From NCBI GenBank assembly GCA_014801605.1, contig JAAVDU010000003.1:232-5944 (forward strand): 5,713 bases of DNA. Reading direction: 5' to 3'. Position 1 is the first letter of the stretch, and each line of letters begins with the position of its first letter. Below are positions 1-5,713 of the stretch, piece after piece. The stretch is from Bacteroides sp. (GTDB lineage Bacteria > Bacteroidota > Bacteroidia > Bacteroidales > Muribaculaceae). The notes beneath the pieces were generated by a model that saw only the letters and a program-made list of their open reading frames with translations, ran no database searches and was not told the origin of the DNA. Position numbers and translations under genes: made by a program.

Positions 1-636
1 CCCGGAGCCAACTGGCGTCCTAACGGCAACCGTCCTGTAGGTCCCGCTCCGGGATGGTCAGGCAATCACCGACCCGGTGTGAGCGGCAATATGGCCCACG
101 GAAGCAATCAGGGTGGACGACCCGGAACAACAGTCGGGGGGAACCATCGTCCCGGTTTCAGCTCAGGTAGCGCGGCAGGGGCTCGCCCCGGTGTGTCCGG
201 TTCGGTGCGTCCCGGCACCGGAGTGGTGAACAACAACGGAAAATGGGAATATGTCAATGGCGGCCATCGTGTGCCGGCGGGTACAGTCAATAGCGGAAAT
301 CAGAGCGGTAACTGGAATTCAACACGTCCGGGCACGGCAGTCAACGGCAATAATCATCGTCCGGGTGTTTCCGGCAACCATGGAACCACCACACGTCCTG
401 CCACTACGACCACGCGCCCGGCAACAACTACCAACAGCTCGAATTCAAACCGCAACCACTATAATACGAACAGCAACCGGAACAACTATAACACCAATAG
501 CAACCGGAACAACAATTCGTATAACAACAGCTCCAACCGCAGCTTCAACACCGGTCGGAGCACAGGAGGAGGCCGTAGCGGTGGCGGCAGCTATGGTGGC
601 GGACGCTCAACCACAGGTGGCGGACGTCGTCGTTGA
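1..636 (+). CDS. Arg/Gly/Asn-rich low-complexity protein, C-terminal part (5' end outside window)
   Basis: Not recognised as a named family. The frame is open from base 1 with no stop upstream, so the gene begins outside the window. The ATG and GTG codons near 79-93 are simply internal. The visible 211 residues fall into three compositional blocks. The first is a proline block with seven RPG motifs (roughly residues 1-125), including NHRPGVSGN twice and one less repetitive stretch, GKWEYVNGGHRV. A short Thr-rich TTTRPATTT segment follows. The second block is an Asn/Tyr repeat (NSNRNxYNT, residues 148-184). The last is a Gly/Arg tail (GGGRS repeats ending GGGRRR). The visible part has no Asp, Leu, Ile or Cys, one Glu, one Lys and about 22 Arg, so it is strongly basic and probably disordered. 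The next gene starts 45 bp downstream with no visible terminator, which suggests co-transcription with the outer-membrane protein. An envelope location is inferred from that neighbour only; an RNA-binding role for the RGG-like tail is also possible. Confidence 0.75.
   Translation, partial: PGANWRPNGNRPVGPAPGWSGNHRPGVSGNMAHGSNQGGRPGTTVGGNHRPGFSSGSAAGARPGVSGSVRPGTGVVNNNGKWEYVNGGHRVPAGTVNSGNQSGNWNSTRPGTAVNGNNHRPGVSGNHGTTTRPATTTTRPATTTNSSNSNRNHYNTNSNRNNYNTNSNRNNNSYNNSSNRSFNTGRSTGGGRSGGGSYGGGRSTTGGGRRR
442..552 (+). repeat. Imperfect 27-bp coding repeat, NSNRNxYNT units
   Basis: Four consecutive copies encode NSNRNHYNT (442-468), NSNRNNYNT (469-495), an 11-residue variant NSNRNNNSYNN (496-528) and a degenerate SSNRSFNT (529-552). 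The middle two copies are the most alike at DNA level, which suggests recent duplication. The outer copies have drifted. Confidence 0.7.
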
Positions 637-681
637 TTCCGAGGGATCGAAATTGTAAAGTAGAATAAGAAAGACTGACAA

Positions 682-2445
682 ATGAATCGACATTTAATAA
701 TGATATCTTTATCTCTGGCATCGGCGGGATATGCTTTTGGCCAGAGTGCAGTTGATGCCTACCGCATCTCACAGCCGGACATGAAGGGCACTGCCCGTTT
801 CATGTCGATGGGTGGAGCTTTCGGTGCATTGGGCGGCGACCTTTCGACACTCTCCCAGAATCCGGCGGGTATCGGCGTGTACAGAAGCAATGAGGTGGGT
901 TTCACGGTAGACCTTGATCTTCAGAGCGCGACCTCGAAAACCCAGGGACTGAACTATACGGAAAACCAGACCAAGTTTCTCCTTAATAACATCGGGGGTG
1001 TATTCACTATGAAGCTTCCGAGTGTGACGGTGCCGAACCTCAATATCGGTTTCACGTATAATAAAGGAGTATCATTCAACCGCCAATATGCGGGTGGAAT
1101 GTCGAGCCTGAACACCTCTCTCAGTAATTATATCGCCGGCATAAGCAATGCCAACGACCTTACTGTAGGCGACGTCTCTACTGTATTCGGGTCTAACGGT
1201 GGTGTTTCGTTTGATCCTTACAATCCCAACGACGGCCAGTTTGCAGCCCCATGGATCTCAATTCTGGGATACGACAGTTATCTTGTCGATGCCTCCGGTA
1301 ATGTCGAAAATCCGGAATGGTACGGACAATGGGGAGAGGGCACTTCCGGGTCGGGAGAATTCTTTGTCAGCGAGAAGGGTTCGCTTGATGAATTCAATAT
1401 CGCCTTAGGCGGCAACATCATGAATGTGGTGTATTGGGGTATGAATTTCGATATCGTAAATTTCAACTATACCCTTTCGTCGATCTGGGGGGAGTCGCTT
1501 GACAATGCCTATGTGCCCGACAACAAAAATTTCGTTCACAAGACCACAGCCGACTGGCGCCTTGGAAATTATTACAATGTGCATGGCTCCGGCTTCAATT
1601 ACCAGCTCGGAGTAATCCTGAAACCTATTCAGGAGCTTAGAATCGGTGTGGCATTCCATACTCCTACATGGTTTAACCTTACAGAGACATTCGGAGGGGA
1701 TGTGCGTTACGATTACGGCAACGGTATAAACGGACAGGCTCTTACCAACCAGGGGAGATATGGGTATAACGATATGTGTTTCCGCACTCCATGGAAATTT
1801 ATCGGAAGTATTGCCGGAGTTATCGGTGGGCGCTTCATCATATCAGGAGATTATGAATACACTCCCTACAATCAAATGAAATTCTCAGAGGCCGGAAGCT
1901 ACGGCATAGGCAACAACTGGGGATATGACGACGGATGGTATGATGACGACTGGTATGGACCATATTTCTCGCCATCAAAGACATCCACTCCGGCTAAAGC
2001 CGGTCAGAAGGCCTTCGGTTTTGCCGATGACGATCCTTATTATTATACCAATTCCGACATAAAGACGATGTATAAGGCTACTCATACGATTCGTCTGGGT
2101 GCGGAATACAGAGTGACTCCCTCTTTCAGCGTGCGTGCCGGCTACAGCCATGTCACTTCGCCTGTTAAGACCGAGTTTGTCAACGATAAGGAGACAGTCT
2201 ATACATCGGGTACTATGCCTAACTACCGATTGGACAACCATACCAACTATATCACCTGTGGGTTGGGATACCGTTACCAAAAGTTCTACGTGGATATGGC
2301 CTATGTGTACAAGAACATGAGTTCCACATATCATGCATTCACTCCGGATGTGAACCCTGATGTCAATCAGGCCATACCCTCTCCTCAGGCAAAGCTGTCG
2401 CTCAACAACAGTCAGGTAGTGTTATCGGCCGGTTTCCGATTCTGA
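682..2445 (+). CDS. OmpP1/FadL-family outer-membrane transport protein
   Basis: This is a predicted outer-membrane beta-barrel of the OmpP1/FadL/TodX family, whose members let hydrophobic compounds cross the outer membrane. Bacteroidales copies are often labelled hemin receptor on weak grounds. The 587-residue protein starts with a signal peptide (basic NRH, hydrophobic core, likely cleavage after AFG at residue 20). The family N-terminal signature follows: GTARFMSMGGAFGALGGD (36-53) and the NPAG turn (60-63). Alternating aromatic/polar strands fill the rest, and the protein ends ...VVLSAGFRF with a C-terminal Phe, the usual barrel-assembly signal. It is longer than E. coli FadL (about 420-450 residues). 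An aromatic, acidic stretch around residues 413-430, rich in W, Y and D, plus DDDPYYY near 449-455, probably forms a surface loop. An in-frame ATG at 700 would shorten the basic n-region, so 682 is preferred. The substrate cannot be deduced. The last 24 bp overlap the convergent methyltransferase gene. Confidence 0.88.
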   Translation: MNRHLIMISLSLASAGYAFGQSAVDAYRISQPDMKGTARFMSMGGAFGALGGDLSTLSQNPAGIGVYRSNEVGFTVDLDLQSATSKTQGLNYTENQTKFLLNNIGGVFTMKLPSVTVPNLNIGFTYNKGVSFNRQYAGGMSSLNTSLSNYIAGISNANDLTVGDVSTVFGSNGGVSFDPYNPNDGQFAAPWISILGYDSYLVDASGNVENPEWYGQWGEGTSGSGEFFVSEKGSLDEFNIALGGNIMNVVYWGMNFDIVNFNYTLSSIWGESLDNAYVPDNKNFVHKTTADWRLGNYYNVHGSGFNYQLGVILKPIQELRIGVAFHTPTWFNLTETFGGDVRYDYGNGINGQALTNQGRYGYNDMCFRTPWKFIGSIAGVIGGRFIISGDYEYTPYNQMKFSEAGSYGIGNNWGYDDGWYDDDWYGPYFSPSKTSTPAKAGQKAFGFADDDPYYYTNSDIKTMYKATHTIRLGAEYRVTPSFSVRAGYSHVTSPVKTEFVNDKETVYTSGTMPNYRLDNHTNYITCGLGYRYQKFYVDMAYVYKNMSSTYHAFTPDVNPDVNQAIPSPQAKLSLNNSQVVLSAGFRF

Positions 2446-3711
2446 GCGTTCGGCGAGCAGAAGCAGAGGACGGGATAGGGTAGTGCCGTAAACAAATAGG
2501 TTTTTCCCCTCTTTCACTCCAAGCTTCTTTCTGAGTTCATCAGCTCCGACAGGATAATTCCTTACAGACACATTGGCCGGAAGTCCTTTAAGCGACTTCC
2601 GGTCATTTTTGTTTTCAATGAGTTTCCTGACGGTCAGGATTCTCCCCGGGAAATCGGTGTAGAGGGTTGAGGATATGAACAGATGCGACGAGGGAGCAAG
2701 CTTCAGGAGGCCGGGATACTGATTCGCCAACTGACGCCAGGGTTGAAGTTTCATGACAGCGGCATTCGGTTCGTAGAGGTATGTGCCGGGCAAGATCTCA
2801 TCCTCGGATGCATATGTACATTCCGCCACACTATTCTCGGGAGAACTATTCCTTACGGGATTGTCGTAAAAACTAAATCGGTTGCATATGTTTCCATGTT
2901 CGTCAAGGTCAATCGCTTCAAACAGTATTCCGGCCTTGGAATCAGCTTCAGAAGGATCTTCATTGTCATCTTTAGATTTATGGGCTTCCACAAGCACCTC
3001 CTTACATTCACCACCTACGCACACCACTCTGATAGCAGCGACGTGGTTGATATCAATCAGAGTCTGCGTGATGTCAAGTAGGGGAGAGGCTTTGATGAGA
3101 AGGGTATCGCAATGCTTCAGCAGAAGATCTTGAGCCGATATTACATCGGGAAGACAGTCATGGAAATTGTAAGCGCGAGAATTGTCGGCCTTTCGGCGTG
3201 CCGGATCGATAAAAATAACGTTGAAGTGGTGCTCATTCGTTCTTAGCCACTCCACTGAATCGGCATTTACAGAAGTCATATCCTCTTTTCCCATCACCTT
3301 GATATTATGAGCCAATACCTGCTCTTTCAGAGGATCAAGCTCAATCGCTACCGTCTCAGTGGTACCCTCCGACATGGTAAGGGCGTCTACACCGAGGCCG
3401 GCGGTCATATCAAGAAGGGAAAGCCTCCCTCCGTTCATTAACGACCTATGGAACCTGGCTACCCCTTGATGGCTTGCCTGCTCAGCTGCCAGAGTGTCGG
3501 GAAAGAGGAATTCCCGGGTCTTGATGAGATCGCCAAGTTTACGCGCTGTTCTCTGCCGACATTCAATCTGGGTAATCGCGAATCCTGTATCGAATTCTGA
3601 TTTCCGGCCATGCCATTTCAGTCTAAGGGCCTTGGGGTCGGCGGTTCTGTTTGAATCGATGAAGTTGAAGAATTCCTCGGAGAGCCGGGGCAGAACAGTA
3701 TGATGATCCAT
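2422..3711 (-). CDS. Class I SAM-dependent methyltransferase, PG_1098-like with THUMP-like C-terminal domain
   Basis: A 429-residue protein matching the Bacteroidota methyltransferase family typified by Porphyromonas gingivalis PG_1098. An N-terminal helical region (1-95) precedes a Rossmann methyltransferase core. SAM-binding motif I is LLDMTAGLGVDA (99-110). E124 in VAIELDP is the likely ribose-binding acid, and FIDPARR (167-173) is the motif IV segment that usually faces the target base. The C-terminal part carries YLYEPNAAVMK (311-321) and YPVGADELRKKLGV (386-399), as in the THUMP-like domain. THUMP-type domains bind structured RNA, so an RNA substrate is likely, but the target is not established. 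A charged linker (about 244-259) separates the two parts. The frame is open up to an ATG at 3843. I chose the ATG at 3709-3711 because a good promoter lies just upstream of it, the extra 44 residues look like translated AT-rich leader, and the long form would start only 5 bp from the divergent gene. Its 3' end overlaps the outer-membrane gene. Confidence 0.85.
   Translation of the reverse strand: MDHHTVLPRLSEEFFNFIDSNRTADPKALRLKWHGRKSEFDTGFAITQIECRQRTARKLGDLIKTREFLFPDTLAAEQASHQGVARFHRSLMNGGRLSLLDMTAGLGVDALTMSEGTTETVAIELDPLKEQVLAHNIKVMGKEDMTSVNADSVEWLRTNEHHFNVIFIDPARRKADNSRAYNFHDCLPDVISAQDLLLKHCDTLLIKASPLLDITQTLIDINHVAAIRVVCVGGECKEVLVEAHKSKDDNEDPSEADSKAGILFEAIDLDEHGNICNRFSFYDNPVRNSSPENSVAECTYASEDEILPGTYLYEPNAAVMKLQPWRQLANQYPGLLKLAPSSHLFISSTLYTDFPGRILTVRKLIENKNDRKSLKGLPANVSVRNYPVGADELRKKLGVKEGKNLFVYGTTLSRPLLLLAERSESETGR
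2575..2615 (+). terminator. Predicted intrinsic terminator for the + strand, inside the antisense methyltransferase gene
   Basis: An 11-bp stem pairs 2575-2585 (GGCCGGAAGTC) with 2594-2604 (GACTTCCGGTC), with one G-U wobble and an 8-nt loop. It is followed at once by ATTTTTGTTTT (2605-2615). The T tract lies only on the + strand side, so the signal is directional. It sits about 130 bp past the stop of the outer-membrane gene and would end that transcript. There is no other good candidate between 2446 and 2575. Confidence 0.65.
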
Positions 3712-3746
3712 CGTTGTGTGTAGCTGAGATGTTAAAAATTGAACGA

Positions 3747-3777
3747 CAAAATTACAATTAAGAAAGAACAAATCAAA
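3747..3777 (-). promoter_or_regulatory. Bacteroidota-type sigma-70 promoter for the methyltransferase gene
   Basis: Read on the minus strand, TTTG (3777-3774) is followed by 19 nt and then TAATTTTG (3754-3747). This fits the Bacteroidota consensus TTTG-N19-21-TAnnTTTG exactly. Transcription would begin near 3740, giving a leader of about 30 nt before the ATG at 3711. This supports that start over the upstream ATG at 3843, which lies upstream of the promoter. Confidence 0.7.
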
Positions 3778-3847
3778 ATAATTCGCAGTCAACCGCGTAT
3801 AAAGAATAAAGTGAGGTTGGCAAAACTTCATAAAATATGACATTGAT

Positions 3848-4342
3848 ATGTTGAATTTCGCAGCGATAGATTTCGAGACAGCAAATAAGAACGCCTGCAG
3901 TGTGTGCAGTGTCGGTATAGTAGTGGTAAGGGATGGAAAGGTTAAGGAGAGAATATATAAGCTTATTCATCCAGTGCCCAATTACTACAGTCCCGGTAAT
4001 ATTGAAGTTCACGGGCTGACAAAGGAGGATACGGAGAACGCGGATACTTTTCCGGAGGTATGGGCAGAGATCGTGCCCCATATAGAGGGACTCCCGTTGG
4101 TGGCCCATTTCAGCCGCTTTGACGAGGGATGTCTCAAGGCAGCGTTCCGAAGATTTGAGATGACCTATCCTGACTATAAGTTTCATTGCACATGCTCAGC
4201 CTCCAGAAAAGTGTTCGGTTCCTCACTGCCCAACCATAAGCTGCCTACTGTGGCAAAGCGATGCGGCTACGATCTGGAGCATCATCACCATGCCCTTGCC
4301 GACGCAGAAGCGGCGGCAGCGATAGCTTTGAAGATACTCTGA
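3848..4342 (+). CDS. DEDDh-family 3'-5' exonuclease (DnaQ/epsilon-like)
   Basis: A 164-residue, single-domain exonuclease of the RNase T/DnaQ fold, which removes nucleotides from 3' ends using two metal ions. All five catalytic positions are visible. Asp8 and Glu10 are in AIDFETA (Exo I). Asp92 is in AHFSRFDEGCL (Exo II). His147 and Asp152 are in HHALADAEAAAAI (Exo III, the HxxxxD of the DEDDh class). The HPVPNYYSPGNIEVHGLT segment (41-58) is the usual substrate-side motif before Exo II. The length is that of the bare catalytic domain, with no polymerase, BRCT or helicase part, so this is a stand-alone nuclease rather than the PolC proofreading module. Whether it acts as a replication proofreader, a repair enzyme or an RNA trimmer cannot be read from the sequence. 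It is divergent from the methyltransferase gene. I see no strong TAnnTTTG promoter or Shine-Dalgarno before its ATG. The run EHHHH at 144-148 is incidental to Exo III. Confidence 0.87.
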   Translation: MLNFAAIDFETANKNACSVCSVGIVVVRDGKVKERIYKLIHPVPNYYSPGNIEVHGLTKEDTENADTFPEVWAEIVPHIEGLPLVAHFSRFDEGCLKAAFRRFEMTYPDYKFHCTCSASRKVFGSSLPNHKLPTVAKRCGYDLEHHHHALADAEAAAAIALKIL

Positions 4343-4369
4343 GAGGAGACAGGAAGAGAAGAAGAGGCA

Positions 4370-4397
4370 CCGGAGAGTTATATCTTAGTGTCTCCGG
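4370..4397 (+). terminator. Weak stem-loop after the exonuclease gene
   Basis: A perfect 7-bp stem pairs CCGGAGA (4370-4376) with TCTCCGG (4391-4397) around a 14-nt loop. It lies 28 nt after the exonuclease stop and is followed by AAATTTTATT. The long loop and interrupted T tract make it a modest terminator candidate. It separates the exonuclease from the amidase promoter downstream. Confidence 0.4.
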
Positions 4398-4414
4398 AAA
4401 TTTTATTCACCTGA

Positions 4415-4449
4415 TTTGTCGGTGTGATTCAATTTTTTTTGTAATTTTG
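4415..4449 (+). promoter_or_regulatory. Predicted Bacteroidota-type promoter for the amidase gene
   Basis: TAATTTTG (4442-4449) is an exact match to the -7 consensus TAnnTTTG. The nearest TTTG upstream (4415-4418) is 23 nt away, a little wider than the usual 19-21, so the -33 half is uncertain. An 8-T run (4433-4440) lies just before the -7 box. Transcription would begin near 4456, leaving a leader of about 70 nt. Confidence 0.55.
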
Positions 4450-4464
4450 TCGGATATTGTCCGA
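4450..4464 (+). repeat. Short inverted repeat at the predicted amidase transcription start
   Basis: TCGGA (4450-4454) and TCCGA (4460-4464) are perfect inverted copies around a 5-nt spacer. The repeat directly abuts the -7 box and spans the likely start point. It is therefore placed like an operator rather than an RNA hairpin. No known regulator site is recognised. Confidence 0.35.
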
Positions 4465-4466
4465 GA

Positions 4467-4492
4467 GTTGTCGCTGAGATGTCAGCGGCAAC
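4467..4492 (+). promoter_or_regulatory. Hairpin in the amidase 5' leader
   Basis: An 11-bp stem pairs GTTGTCGCTGA (4467-4477) with TCAGCGGCAAC (4482-4492), with one U-G wobble and a GATG tetraloop. It ends 32 nt before the amidase ATG. No T tract follows, so it is not a terminator. It could stabilise the mRNA or affect translation. It does not resemble a riboswitch that I know. Confidence 0.45.
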
Positions 4493-4524
4493 GGAAAGAG
4501 GCAAAAACAGACGCGAAAGTAAGA

Positions 4525-5713
4525 ATGAAACTGACATTAATTTGTGTATCGATCATGATGGTGTTCTCAACGTTCACAAGCACTATATGTGGCAAAGAGA
4601 CACCCGGGAAATCATTCACAGTAGTCATAGACGCCGGCCATGGCGGCAAGGATATGGGAGCTGTGGACAACAACGTAAAGGAGAAGGATATCAATTTAGG
4701 TGTAGCCCTGCAGTTAAGGAAGCTGATTGAGAAGCATCTGAAGGATACGAAGGTAGTGATGACACGCGAGAACGACACTTACCTTACCCTACAGCAACGA
4801 GCAGACGTAGCCAACAAGGCTAAGGGTGATCTTTTCATCTCCATACATACGAATTCGGTTGATAAGTCGAACAAGAACCGCAAGACGGTAGCCGGAAGTT
4901 CGGTCTACGCTCTCGGTCTTCACAAGGACGACAACAATATGGCGGTGGCCCGACGGGAGAACTCCGTTATAGAGCTTGAGAGCGACTATGCTCAGAAGTA
5001 CAGCGGCTTCGATCCCTCGAAAGATGAGTCGTATATCATCTTCGAGATGGCTCAGAAGAAGAATCTCAACAAGAGCATCAAGTTTGCCGATATGGCTCAG
5101 AAAGAACTTGTAAAGTCGGGCCGAAACAACAGAGGTGTGCATCAGGCCGGATTCTGGGTGCTTTGGGCTACATCAATGCCTGCAGTGCTTGTAGAGCTCG
5201 ACTTTATCTGTAATCCTACGGCGGCAAAATATCTGTCGTCGGAAAAGGGGGCGAAGGAGCTTGCCGAAGCCCTTTTCAAGGCTATTGAGCAATATGAGAA
5301 GGATTGGAGAAGCAACAGCATGACAAGCTCCCTGGTGCCGCAAGAGGCATCCTCTTCACCCCGTAAGGATACCGGCGACGCAAAGTCAGCTCCAAAGGTA
5401 ATAGCTTCCTCGAAGGTGGATTCAAGAAAGGTGGAGAAAGCCCCCGCGACAAAGCCTTCAAACTATGCCAGTGCACGCCGGCGCCGGCGCTCCGACAAAG
5501 CCAAGGAGAGTTCGGCGGCCCGTAATCTTGAGACAGAGGCCATACCCCTCCATTCATCAATGGAGCGTATAGGGAAGAAGGCTGTCGAGGAGAAGGCAGT
5601 GGCCGCTTCCGATGTTTCCAAGCCCGAAAGTGCATCAACCTCCGCTAAACAGAAGGAGAAGAATAAGAAAGATAAGAAAAAGGGGAAAGAGACCGTAAAG
5701 CAGGAGAAAAAAA
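4525..5713 (+). CDS. N-acetylmuramoyl-L-alanine amidase (Amidase_3 family), 3' end outside window
   Basis: A secreted zinc amidase that cuts the bond between N-acetylmuramic acid and L-Ala in peptidoglycan, as the AmiA/B/C enzymes do during cell separation. The ATG at 4525 gives a signal peptide (residues 1 to about 23). Zinc ligands are His39 (VVIDAGHGGKD), Glu53 and His108 (FISIHTNS). The catalytic Glu224 is in VLVELDFICNP. Between His108 and Glu224 lie AVARRENSVI and a long helical insert (about 140-200), as in AmiC-type enzymes, where the insert blocks the active site until an activator binds. Such control is inferred here. The catalytic domain ends near 262. A low-complexity tail follows, rich in Lys, Ser, Ala and Glu, with five arginines (318-322) and many lysines from 375 to the window edge. 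At least 396 residues are encoded and no stop is reached. Cys22 is preceded by Ile, a poor lipobox, so lipidation is unlikely. In related genomes an MCE/MlaD-type gene often follows, which cannot be seen here. Confidence 0.88.
   Translation, partial: MKLTLICVSIMMVFSTFTSTICGKETPGKSFTVVIDAGHGGKDMGAVDNNVKEKDINLGVALQLRKLIEKHLKDTKVVMTRENDTYLTLQQRADVANKAKGDLFISIHTNSVDKSNKNRKTVAGSSVYALGLHKDDNNMAVARRENSVIELESDYAQKYSGFDPSKDESYIIFEMAQKKNLNKSIKFADMAQKELVKSGRNNRGVHQAGFWVLWATSMPAVLVELDFICNPTAAKYLSSEKGAKELAEALFKAIEQYEKDWRSNSMTSSLVPQEASSSPRKDTGDAKSAPKVIASSKVDSRKVEKAPATKPSNYASARRRRRSDKAKESSAARNLETEAIPLHSSMERIGKKAVEEKAVAASDVSKPESASTSAKQKEKNKKDKKKGKETVKQEKK

Noticed and set aside
251..658. Plus-strand ORF of 135 codons overlapping the low-complexity gene
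   Set aside because: Frame-shifted reading of the Arg/Thr/Asn repeats. Its residue composition only mirrors the repeat, and the in-frame gene is open from the window edge to 636.
2356..2371. Inverted repeat CCTGAT-GTCA-ATCAGG as a terminator for the methyltransferase
   Set aside because: The stem is only 6 bp and no T tract follows on the minus strand, so it is probably chance within coding sequence.
3712..3843. N-terminal extension of the methyltransferase to an ATG at 3843
   Set aside because: The extra 44 residues are rich in Phe, Leu, Asn and Cys with no family motif, they cover the predicted promoter, and the start would lie 5 bp from the divergent exonuclease start.
3778..3847. Promoter for the exonuclease gene
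   Set aside because: AT-rich stretches such as TATAAAG and TAAAATATG are present, but none fits TAnnTTTG with a spaced TTTG, so I could not support a call.
4525..4594. Amidase as a lipoprotein through Cys22
   Set aside because: The residue before the Cys is Ile rather than Gly, Ala or Ser, and there is no acidic surface-export signal after it, so ordinary secretion is more likely.
4479..4730. Plus-strand ORF of 83 codons upstream of and overlapping the amidase
   Set aside because: It is out of frame with the clear signal peptide and Amidase_3 motifs that start at 4525, and its own translation has no recognisable features.
5282..5638. Minus-strand ORF of 118 codons opposite the amidase tail
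   Set aside because: It is a shadow created by the low-complexity, stop-poor amidase tail, and no promoter or start context supports it.
5707..5713. Run of seven A residues as a phase-variation tract
   Set aside because: The run is cut by the window edge and simply encodes lysines in a Lys-rich tail, so its true length is unknown.

Overview
The window looks like a chromosomal core segment from a member of the Bacteroidales (Bacteroidota). Three things point there. Two upstream regions carry the Bacteroidota promoter core TAnnTTTG. The start codons lack strong Shine-Dalgarno sequences. The protein set is typical of the group: a Bacteroidales OmpP1/FadL barrel and a PG_1098-type methyltransferase with a THUMP-like tail. 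A gut family such as Muribaculaceae is plausible but cannot be fixed from this sequence alone.

Layout. Bases 1-636 (+) hold the 3' end of a gene for an Arg/Gly/Asn/Pro-rich low-complexity protein. After 45 bp comes an OmpP1/FadL-family outer-membrane barrel (682-2445, +), probably in the same transcript. A SAM-dependent methyltransferase gene (2422-3711, -) converges on it, and the two coding ends overlap by 24 bp. A strong stem-loop with a T tract (2575-2615) lies inside the methyltransferase gene and is oriented to end the + strand transcript. The 136-bp divergent gap (3712-3847) holds a good methyltransferase promoter, followed by a DEDDh 3'-5' exonuclease (3848-4342, +). A second gap (4343-4524) holds a weak terminator, a TAATTTTG promoter core and two inverted repeats. 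It leads into a secreted N-acetylmuramoyl-L-alanine amidase (4525 onward, +), which runs off the end of the window inside a lysine-rich tail.

How the genes relate. The barrel and the amidase both act on the cell envelope. The methyltransferase and exonuclease are probably nucleic-acid enzymes and share a divergent upstream region. The four complete or near-complete units look like separate housekeeping transcription units rather than one pathway.

I found no mobile element, CRISPR array, tRNA, rRNA or defence island, and no convincing new multi-gene system. The points most worth a second look are the terminator embedded antisense in the methyltransferase gene, the convergent gene overlap, the hairpins in the amidase leader, the composition of the first protein, and the basic C-terminal extension of the amidase.
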